Below are positions 12,888 through 17,612 of a stretch of DNA of 17,612 nt, one piece after another. This stretch comes from an archaeon (GTDB lineage: Archaea > Nanobdellota > Nanobdellia > SCGC-AAA011-G17 > GW2011-AR18), in contig JAHFKM010000010.1 in assembly GCA_023245385.1 (NCBI GenBank), positions 1-17,612 on the forward strand, given 5' to 3'. Made by a program: the position numbers and the translations under genes. The notes below the pieces were generated by a model, which did no database searches, was not told where the DNA came from, and was given only the letters and a program-made list of their open reading frames with translations. The first letter of the stretch is position 1. The number at the start of each line of letters is the position of its first letter.

Positions 12888-14677
12888 TAATTAACCAAAA
12901 TTTCAATATCTTTTCCATATAAATTTCTTAAAGCTTCGAAAATTTTTTCTTTAATAAATACCTTGGAAGGGATTTTCATGAGAGAGAGTTCTTTCTCAAG
13001 TTCTTCAAAAGAGCTTTTTTCTTTTGATCCTAAACTGCCATCTGCTTTAATCTCTGTTTTGTGCACGATTTTTTCCTCGGCATCGATATCATCTACTAAG
13101 AATGCGAGCTTATCCAAGAGAATAGCTTCTCCGAATTTCTCACCATATTTAAAACGAATCTTTGCGCGTTCAAATTCGTAGCCGCGTTTTCTTTGTATAT
13201 ATTCAACAAGGACTTTAATATATGAGCGGGCTTCTTTTCGTATTTTTTCCAATTCTGGGCTCGGGACTTTCTTTTTTGCATGACGTTCTTTTGTTTCAGT
13301 AATAACTTTCAAGCTTTCTAGGAGTTTTTCAGACAAGATCTTCTTTTCGATAATATGCTTTTTAAAGAGAGGGAGAATTTCATCTCTGTTTTTTATTTGA
13401 ATAGTATGTACTTTCAAAACTTCCTCGGTGATATTTAAACAAGAGTCATACATCTCAAGAACGCTCTCTTTATCTCTTCTGTTTTGAATTTGATCGAACA
13501 ATTTTTTAATACGTTTCATATATTCTTCAGCGTCTTTTAACAAATGGTCGATGTCTGTTCCTGAAATTTCTTTGACATCTCCGTGTTCTATATCTTTATA
13601 ATATTTTCTAATGCGATCAAGCATGTCAACATATTTTTTTTCTAACAACTTTTCTTTCTTCACAAAAATTTCATCCATCAGTTGAATCGTTTCTTTTGGT
13701 GTAGGAGGTGCTATTCCATACAACATTAAAGCAGCTTGTGCAGGATTCAAAATTGCGTAATAAAGGTCTTCACCGACAACACTTAATAATTTTCCCTTTG
13801 TTCTTTGAATGAGTTTCTCTCCAACATCCATTTGCATATCGATTGCTTCAGGACTTGGTCTAATTCTTCCCATTTTTAATAATAACTTCCATGGCATAAA
13901 AACTCCGCGATCGTAAATGGGAACGCCGTCTCTTAAGAAGGTGAAAATGACAGGATGTGCGTCTTTAATAGAGTCCCAAAAGTCAGTCAGAATATAGGTT
14001 TGAATATGAAATGCTTTTTCAACGCCTGTAATTTTTGAAGCGTCATATCCTAAAGAGCGAACAATTGCTCCTAATTTATCCTTTAACTCAGCCCGTGTCA
14101 TTTTTTTTACATCAGTATCATCGACAACGACAGCGACATCGATATCGTTCGGTTTTGCGTCTCCTCTGAATAAAGAACCGACAGCGACATAGCTTACGAT
14201 ATATTTTTCGAATTTTTTCAAGACCATATTTTTATGAACTTCAGCTATTTTCAAGGCACCGAGCAGATCCTTTGGATCAAATAAGGGTGCGCTTGCTGCG
14301 ATCATTTCAAGAATGTCTGATTTGCCATCAAAGCAGCTTTCTCGAATTTCGTACATATCCATAAGTTGAGGGTTTAAATTTTCATCAACTTCTTTCGCTT
14401 TTTTCAGAATCTTTTTGGTGAGAGTGTCTCTTAATTCGTACCATTCTTTTTTCTCAGAGAGATCAACAAGCACGAGAACATTAATTGCGTTTCTTATTTT
14501 TTTTAATTCTTCTTCTGGAATTTTTTCTTCTGAGTTTACTTTTGAAGGAGGTAATAAGGCGATTCCGATAATTTCTTTATTTTCTTTTGTGAGTGCTTTT
14601 GAGAATTTCTCTAATTTCTCTTTCATGAGATCCAGCTTCTCTTTCGCTTCTTTTGATAATTCTGGGGTAGGATTCAT
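12884..14677 (-). CDS. Large nucleotidyltransferase-domain protein (Pol-beta superfamily)
   Basis: 597 residues. Residues 160-192, VSYVAVGSLFRGDAKPNDID followed by VAVVVDDTD, form the Pol-beta nucleotidyltransferase core with the GS pair (167-168) and the metal carboxylates D178 and D180. The N-terminal 35-110 (IIGIALLPPS...NAINVLVLVDLSEK) looks like a second, degenerate copy lacking the GS and DxD residues. A helical charged middle (about 280-500) resembles the partner helices often attached to such enzymes. The C-terminus (540-597) contains LAFLVDDIDAEEK and is alpha/beta. The substrate cannot be told; nucleotide transfer to protein or RNA is possible. No membrane segment is seen. TATA box AGATATATAAAC lies 28 nt before the ATG. 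Confidence 0.8.
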   Translation of the reverse strand: MNPTPELSKEAKEKLDLMKEKLEKFSKALTKENKEIIGIALLPPSKVNSEEKIPEEELKKIRNAINVLVLVDLSEKKEWYELRDTLTKKILKKAKEVDENLNPQLMDMYEIRESCFDGKSDILEMIAASAPLFDPKDLLGALKIAEVHKNMVLKKFEKYIVSYVAVGSLFRGDAKPNDIDVAVVVDDTDVKKMTRAELKDKLGAIVRSLGYDASKITGVEKAFHIQTYILTDFWDSIKDAHPVIFTFLRDGVPIYDRGVFMPWKLLLKMGRIRPSPEAIDMQMDVGEKLIQRTKGKLLSVVGEDLYYAILNPAQAALMLYGIAPPTPKETIQLMDEIFVKKEKLLEKKYVDMLDRIRKYYKDIEHGDVKEISGTDIDHLLKDAEEYMKRIKKLFDQIQNRRDKESVLEMYDSCLNITEEVLKVHTIQIKNRDEILPLFKKHIIEKKILSEKLLESLKVITETKERHAKKKVPSPELEKIRKEARSYIKVLVEYIQRKRGYEFERAKIRFKYGEKFGEAILLDKLAFLVDDIDAEEKIVHKTEIKADGSLGSKEKSSFEELEKELSLMKIPSKVFIKEKIFEALRNLYGKDIEILVNY

Positions 14678-14697
14678 TGTATTATTTACCTGTCGCT

Positions 14698-14709
14698 TGT
14701 TTATATATC
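14698..14709 (-). promoter_or_regulatory. TATA box of the nucleotidyltransferase gene
   Basis: On the minus strand AGATATATAAAC is centred about 28 nt before ATG 14677, consistent with a leaderless transcript separate from the two small genes upstream. Confidence 0.55.
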
Positions 14710-14742
14710 TTTCTGTAGTAGTTATCTTGTAGTAGTAACAAA

Positions 14743-15024
14743 TTAGAGCCTGTAGATCTCCTTTAGTTTCTCAAGCATTTGACCATCCTGCCCCTTTACT
14801 ACTTTTTGCACAACCCTTTTTTCAGGGAGATCATCAAGCTCTTCACCTGAAATTTGAATATCATCATACTCCACCTTAAAATTTTTTGAATGATCACTGA
14901 GAATAGGTTTCATCACCAAATTTTTTACCCAGACAGCAGTCTTCTTTATTTCTTCGACGAGTTTTCCCTCACGTCTGTGTTTTAAGGTAAGACCCTTCAC
15001 TCTCTTTCTTGTTTCATCCATCAT
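14743..15024 (-). CDS. Hypothetical small charged protein, 93 aa
   Basis: Soluble and highly charged, starting MMDETRKRVKGLTLKHRREG. A helical segment with IKKTAVWVKNLVMKPI follows, then an acidic middle (VEYDDIQISGEELDDLPEKR) and a basic C-terminal helix. I recognise no family. Its ATG shares the A of the upstream gene's TAA (TAATG), so translation is coupled to the small membrane protein before it. The two likely act together at the membrane. Confidence 0.65.
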   Translation of the reverse strand: MMDETRKRVKGLTLKHRREGKLVEEIKKTAVWVKNLVMKPILSDHSKNFKVEYDDIQISGEELDDLPEKRVVQKVVKGQDGQMLEKLKEIYRL

Positions 15025-15323
15025 TATCTCTTACGACCTTTCCTCCTTTTTAACAGTTTCTCTTCTTTTCCCCTTCCCATCTCTCTCACAACAATAATCA
15101 TACAAAAGACAGCAAGCAAAAACATCATCGTTACTAATAAAGAAGAAGGAACAAGAAGACTCAAAGCGCGAGCAAGTAAAAATAAAGCGAAACAATACAC
15201 CATCCACAAAAAAGCAGGTTTTTCATCCCGCACCTTATAATAAGAGAGCAATGCAAAAATTAAACTACCAATACCAAGAGCAAGAATCATCCCATCAAGA
15301 ATATTCTGAACAACAATCACCAT
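15024..15323 (-). CDS. Hypothetical small membrane protein, three helices
   Basis: 99 residues with three hydrophobic segments: about 5-27 (NILDGMILALGIGSLIFALL), 38-55 (FLWMVYCFALFLLARALS) and 62-80 (LVTMMFLLAVFCMIIVV). A strongly basic tail follows (RGKEEKLLKRRKGRKR), which should face the cytoplasm. I recognise no family; the layout resembles small archaeal membrane proteins of unknown role. It is coupled by a TAATG overlap to the charged 93-residue protein downstream and divergent from the anchored protein at 15412. Confidence 0.65.
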   Translation of the reverse strand: MVIVVQNILDGMILALGIGSLIFALLSYYKVRDEKPAFLWMVYCFALFLLARALSLLVPSSLLVTMMFLLAVFCMIIVVREMGRGKEEKLLKRRKGRKR

Positions 15324-15411
15324 CTTTTTTTAATTCATGCTCTTTCTCACTTTTAACACTTTTGATTTTCAAAACACAACGTTTAAGAAGAAAACTTATC
15401 TAAAAAAACCT

Positions 15412-15711
15412 ATGAAAAAAAAGAGCAACAAACTTCTCATTCTTATCACCTCTCTCTCAATCATGACTTCTCTATTTAGTATTTTTATTCTTTTTACAGG
15501 AACAAATACAAACTCTCTTCAAGATATCACTGGAGCATCCACGAAGAACTTGGAGAATATGGAACTCCATGAAGGGTATTCTCAACAACTCGACCTTAAC
15601 AATGATGAACTTGCAGATATAAGAGTAACACTAAACTATGCGGATAAAGGACTTGCGACCTTTAAGGTAGAAAAACTCCCCAGTTATTGTAAAAATGGTA
15701 AAGAACAGTAA
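15412..15711 (+). CDS. Small secreted or membrane-anchored protein with Ca-loop-like motif
   Basis: 99 residues from ATG 15412. The first 30 form a signal or anchor: MKKKSNKLL followed by ILITSLSIMTSLFSIFILF. The exported part has LDLNNDELADIRVTLN, whose DLNNDELAD resembles the D-x-N-x-D-x-x-x-D calcium loop seen in archaeal surface proteins. A short beta-like segment ending PSYCKNGKEQ follows. The longer frame from 15337 would put polar residues ahead of the signal, so I reject that start; ACGTTTAAGAAG lies about 28 nt upstream of 15412. Function unknown. It may be a cell-surface protein or a shortened version of a larger one. Confidence 0.6.
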   Translation: MKKKSNKLLILITSLSIMTSLFSIFILFTGTNTNSLQDITGASTKNLENMELHEGYSQQLDLNNDELADIRVTLNYADKGLATFKVEKLPSYCKNGKEQ

Positions 15712-15713
15712 GG

Positions 15714-15724
15714 TTTTTATATAA
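15714..15724 (+). promoter_or_regulatory. TATA box of rpoD
   Basis: TTTTTATATAAC is centred about 32 nt before ATG 15751. The box lies directly after the stop of the anchored-protein gene, so rpoD can be transcribed on its own, with a leader of at most a few bases. Confidence 0.5.
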
Positions 15725-15750
15725 CAGGCGTTTTCAAGTGCTACTGGAAC

Positions 15751-16533
15751 ATGGATATTAAACTCCTTAAGAAGCAAGATAACAAACTTAACTTTCTTTT
15801 AAAAGACTCAAACCCTGTTTTTGTGAACACACTCAGAAGGATTATAATTTCAGAATTACCTACTCTCGCGATTAAAAAAGTTACTTTAGTTAAAAATTCC
15901 TCAGCACTCTTCGATGAGATTATCGCTCACAGGTTAGGGATGCTTCCTTTAGTAACAGATCTTGATACCTATGTTCTTCCTGATAAATGTTCTTGCAAAG
16001 GAGCTGGTTGTGCAAAATGTCAAATCACCTTTACCTTAAAAGCAGAGGGACCGCTTACAGTATACGCTGCTGATCTAAAATCTCAGGATCCAAAAATAAA
16101 ACCAGTCTTTGGTAAAATTCCTATTGTACAACTTTTAAAAGATCAGGAGTTAGAATTCGAAGCAGTTGCAAGTCTCGGAATCGGAAAAGAACATGCCAAG
16201 CACACAGCAGGATTAGCACATTACAAAGGATATCCAAAAATAACAATCGACAAAGTAAAAAACCCTGAAGAAGTTATGGCGAGCTGTCCAACAAATGTGT
16301 ATGAAATAAAAGGAAAAGACCTCAAAGTTATTGATGCTGAACGCTGCATTCTTTGTGATGCCTGTGTTGACATCAACGAACCAAAAGACGGTCTCACTGT
16401 CAAAGCAAGTGAGAAAGATTTTATTTTTTATATTGAATCTTTTGGAAAACTGAGCCCTGAAGAAATGCTTTCAAGATCTTTAGATATTATTAATGAACGA
16501 TTAGAAGAATTTGAACTCGCGCTAAACCAATAG
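15751..16533 (+). CDS. rpoD: DNA-directed RNA polymerase subunit D (Rpo3) with Fe-S domain
   Basis: Archaeal counterpart of bacterial alpha and eukaryotic RPB3/AC40; with subunit L it seeds polymerase assembly. The 260 residues begin MDIKLLKKQDNKLNFLLKDS followed by NPVFVNTLRRIIISELPTLA, the dimerisation core. EIIAHRLGMLPLVTD is the universal alpha signature. An inserted cysteine loop CSCKGAGCAKC (C80, C82, C87, C90) may bind zinc. The ferredoxin-like domain keeps four cysteines, C179 (in ASCPTNVYEI), C199, C202 and C205 (CILCDAC), enough for one cluster. The protein ends with the conserved IESFGKLSPEEMLSRSL plus LDIINERLEEF. It anchors the window as archaeal. In many archaea it sits in a ribosomal protein operon; here it stands alone. 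Confidence 0.97.
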   Translation: MDIKLLKKQDNKLNFLLKDSNPVFVNTLRRIIISELPTLAIKKVTLVKNSSALFDEIIAHRLGMLPLVTDLDTYVLPDKCSCKGAGCAKCQITFTLKAEGPLTVYAADLKSQDPKIKPVFGKIPIVQLLKDQELEFEAVASLGIGKEHAKHTAGLAHYKGYPKITIDKVKNPEEVMASCPTNVYEIKGKDLKVIDAERCILCDACVDINEPKDGLTVKASEKDFIFYIESFGKLSPEEMLSRSLDIINERLEEFELALNQ

Positions 16534-16605
16534 ACTATCTTAAGTATTCTACTTCTACTAATCTTTATAGACAAGTTTGCAAAACCCTTTCTTTTTCATT
16601 AAAAA

Positions 16606-16905
16606 CTATTCAAAATTCTCTCTATTAATTTCTTTTAAAATCCTTTCAAAATCTTTTTCTTCCACTTCTGTAAACCACTCTCCTTCAGGATAAATCACTA
16701 CAGTTATTCCAACAGGATTACAAAAACCTAAACAACGAGAACGTGTCACCCAAATCCTTCCAGAAAGACCATTTAATTTTATATATTCTTTCAACTTAAA
16801 ATAAAAAGTTTCTCCACCTACTTTTTTACAACAATCCTCTTCCGCTCTTTCATTCACACAAACAAGCACATGCTTCTCCGGTTTTTGAAAAAGTAACGGT
16901 TTCAT
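16606..16905 (-). CDS. Thioredoxin-fold [2Fe-2S] ferredoxin
   Basis: 99 residues. HVLVCVNERAEEDCCKKVGG gives C16 and C25 or C26, and TRSRCLGFCNPVGITVVIYP gives C58 and C62. The C-x9/10-C...C-x3-C spacing, the VxVYPxGxWY-like block VVIYPEGEWFTEVEEKDFER and the small size identify the shethna/NuoE-like thioredoxin-fold ferredoxin family, which carries one electron per [2Fe-2S] cluster. A GTATTAAATTTG box about 29 nt before the ATG suggests a leaderless transcript. The partner enzyme is not in the window. Convergent with rpoD. Confidence 0.9.
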   Translation of the reverse strand: MKPLLFQKPEKHVLVCVNERAEEDCCKKVGGETFYFKLKEYIKLNGLSGRIWVTRSRCLGFCNPVGITVVIYPEGEWFTEVEEKDFERILKEINRENFE

Positions 16906-16992
16906 TTACTCAAAAAATACTCGCTACAAATTTAATACTTTCTAAAAGTAAAAAGTCCTACAAACCAACTCAAGTAAAAAACTTTATCGCTA

Positions 16993-17005
16993 CTTTAATA
17001 AATAA
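16993..17005 (+). promoter_or_regulatory. TATA box of the tRNA-Leu gene
   Basis: CTTTAATAAATAA is centred about 30 nt before the first base of the tRNA (17032). A short inverted repeat AAGAC/GTCTT (17004-17016) lies between the box and the gene. Confidence 0.45.
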
Positions 17006-17031
17006 GACAATGTCTTCGTTTTTAATATCAT

Positions 17032-17188
17032 GCGGGGGTGCCGCAGCGGCCAACCGGGCTACAAGATCCAAAAGATCTGGCCTTCTTGAGGTGGTAGTGG
17101 CTTAGTGCCTACGCAGGTTCGAAAGAATCCTTTGAGAAAACGTTCATAAAAAACTCAAAGAGAAGCGAAAATCCTGTCCCCCGCACCA
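17032..17188 (+). tRNA. tRNA-Leu(GAG) with two introns at unusual positions
   Basis: Acceptor GCGGGGG (17032-17038) pairs with CCCCCGC (17178-17184); A73 and encoded CCA follow. The D stem is CCG/CGG with A14, G15 and G18G19. The anticodon stem closes only if 17063-17084 (22 nt) is removed: CTACC/GGTAG around loop TTGAGGT, anticodon GAG (17088-17090). The class II variable arm is GGC/GCC (17099-17109). The T loop becomes TTCGAAT, closed by GCAGG/CCTGT, only if 17124-17171 (48 nt) is removed. Both removals fit bulge-helix-bulge sites. At 30/31 these are bulges ACA and TTC around GGCT/GGCC. At 59/60 they are bulges AAA and AAT around TTCG/CGAA. The mature RNA is 87 nt. There is no intron at the canonical 37/38. 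Confidence 0.95.
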
Positions 17189-17197
17189 GTTTTTTTA
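17189..17197 (+). terminator. Oligo-T terminator after the tRNA
   Basis: A run of seven T follows the encoded CCA by one base, the usual archaeal intrinsic termination signal. Confidence 0.5.
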
Positions 17198-17219
17198 GAA
17201 AATATTTTTCACAGACTCC

Positions 17220-17300
17220 TTATGTAGTAATCTTATCGAAAACATCAACCATCAAACCAGAGTAAAATTCATCCTTAATTTTTTCAATGAATGTTTTCAT
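17220..17300 (-). CDS. Possible 26-residue protein coupled to the upstream small ORF
   Basis: MKTFIEKIKDEFYSGLMVDV then FDKITT, an amphipathic helical peptide. Its ATG overlaps the TGA of the preceding 46-residue frame (ATGA), the arrangement of translationally coupled genes. It is too short to judge by composition and no family is recognised. Chance is a real alternative. Confidence 0.25.
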   Translation of the reverse strand: MKTFIEKIKDEFYSGLMVDVFDKITT

Positions 17301-17437
17301 CTAAACCTCACTTTAATAATACTTAGAATCTCTCCTGAACATTTGTTCCAAAAATCCACAACTTCTTTTGTTTGTTCTACACTTACCTTAAACCCTACTG
17401 CACTAGACTCAGAGAATAATGTGTAGTCCGGTGACAT
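17297..17437 (-). CDS. Possible 46-residue protein starting inside a palindrome
   Basis: MSPDYTLFSESSAVGFKVSV followed by EQTKEVVDFWNKCSGEILSI and a basic end. The ATG lies inside the perfect palindrome at 17430-17445. The frame ends in an ATGA overlap with a 26-residue frame. A TATA-like stretch at 17448-17456 would serve it and the divergent gene on the plus strand. No family is recognised. It may be a small regulator, a peptide, or a decayed gene fragment. Confidence 0.3.
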   Translation of the reverse strand: MSPDYTLFSESSAVGFKVSVEQTKEVVDFWNKCSGEILSIIKVRFR

Positions 17438-17445
17438 ATGTCACC
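17430..17445. promoter_or_regulatory. Perfect 16-bp palindrome, probable operator
   Basis: GGTGACATATGTCACC is its own reverse complement with no gap. It sits between two divergent reading frames, as an operator for a dimeric helix-turn-helix regulator would. Confidence 0.5.
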
Positions 17446-17456
17446 AATACTATAGG

Positions 17457-17473
17457 TTAGCTAGCTTAGCTAA
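17457..17473. promoter_or_regulatory. Inverted repeat TTAGCTA-GCT-TAGCTAA, probable second operator
   Basis: Two perfect 7-bp arms are separated by 3 bp, ending 4 bp before ATG 17478. With a start site near the gene, a bound protein here would block transcription or early translation, so autoregulation is plausible. Confidence 0.45.
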
Positions 17474-17477
17474 TTCT

Positions 17478-17612
17478 ATGAAAAAAGAGCTCATTAGAAA
17501 AGAATTTTTCAAGTTAAGAATAAAACAATATTCTTACTCGAAATGCCAGACACAACTAAAAGAAATCTATGGATATTCTGTGAATATCCGAACACTGAAA
17601 CGTTGGCAGAAA
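17478..17612 (+). CDS. Helix-turn-helix protein, N-terminal part only (window edge)
   Basis: The first 45 residues read MKKELIRKEFFKLRIKQYSY then SKCQTQLKEIYGYSVNIRTL and KRWQK. A first helix, the GYSYxK-type turn and a second helix ending in TLKRW form a simple helix-turn-helix, as at the start of transposases, integrases and small repressors. The gene continues past the window, so its class cannot be settled. The TATA-like ACTATAGG at about 17449-17456 and two inverted repeats lie directly upstream. Confidence 0.6.
   Translation, partial: MKKELIRKEFFKLRIKQYSYSKCQTQLKEIYGYSVNIRTLKRWQK

Noticed and set aside
14415..14732. 105-residue plus-strand frame opposite the nucleotidyltransferase N-terminus
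   Set aside because: Low-complexity Phe/Ser-rich shadow of a Lys/Glu-rich gene.
15337..15411. Upstream ATG at 15337 as the start of the anchored protein
   Set aside because: It adds 25 mixed residues before a good signal/anchor sequence; ATG 15412 gives a normal MKKKS...hydrophobic N-terminus and has a TATA-like box at the right distance.
17063..17084. A canonical 37/38 intron in the tRNA
   Set aside because: With the insert placed at 37/38 the base before the anticodon would not be T and the stem would not close; only removal at 30/31 gives five pairs and anticodon GAG.

Overview
This window looks archaeal, most likely an AT-rich DPANN-type genome (Woesearchaeota/Pacearchaeota-like; the lineage is inference). 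It carries an archaeal RNA polymerase subunit D with an Fe-S domain, a short archaeal triosephosphate isomerase, a GT3 (eukaryote-like) glycogen synthase and a tRNA with bulge-helix-bulge introns. Many start codons sit about 25-30 nt behind a TATA box, which indicates mostly leaderless transcripts.

Layout. 1-1030: the N-terminal part of a Fe/Mn superoxide dismutase (minus strand, cut by the window edge) and a YjjX-type inosine/xanthosine triphosphatase, divergent from one symmetrical AT box. 1030-2045: the remains of an IS200/IS605 (tnpB-only) element. It has a folded left end, a tnpB with its middle deleted, and a 3' end still full of hairpins like an omega-RNA scaffold. 2012-2453: a RelB/RelE-like toxin-antitoxin pair whose toxin frame has no normal start codon. 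2476-5255: a DUF2238/YjdF membrane protein, an unrecognised 322-residue protein and a two-unit Lrp/AsnC regulator. 5252-6337 (minus): a thiol/Fe-S group with a DUF1858-HesB fusion, a tiny Cys-rich protein and a glutaredoxin. 6363-8227: an orotate-phosphoribosyltransferase-like enzyme, tpiA and a small orphan.

8321-12887: a sugar-storage block with GT3 glycogen synthase, a GalT-type sugar-1-phosphate uridylyltransferase, a stand-alone CHC2 zinc finger (normally the DNA-binding front of bacterial DnaG) and a phosphoglucomutase/phosphomannomutase. Together the three enzymes could move glucose-6-P to glucose-1-P to UDP-sugar to glycogen; the CHC2 gene does not fit. 12884-15711: a 597-residue nucleotidyltransferase, two translationally coupled small proteins (one membrane) and a small secreted or anchored protein. 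15751-16905: rpoD and a thioredoxin-fold [2Fe-2S] ferredoxin.

17032-17188 holds a tRNA-Leu(GAG) interrupted by two introns, both outside the canonical 37/38 site. The window ends with a divergent locus: two tiny overlapping ORFs on the minus strand, two perfect inverted repeats, and the start of a helix-turn-helix protein on the plus strand.

The best candidates for something new are the doubly interrupted tRNA-Leu, the deleted tnpB with a retained RNA scaffold beside a start-less RelE, the orphan CHC2 protein in the glycogen block, the Cys-rich protein ahead of the DUF1858-HesB fusion, and the palindrome-flanked locus at the right edge.
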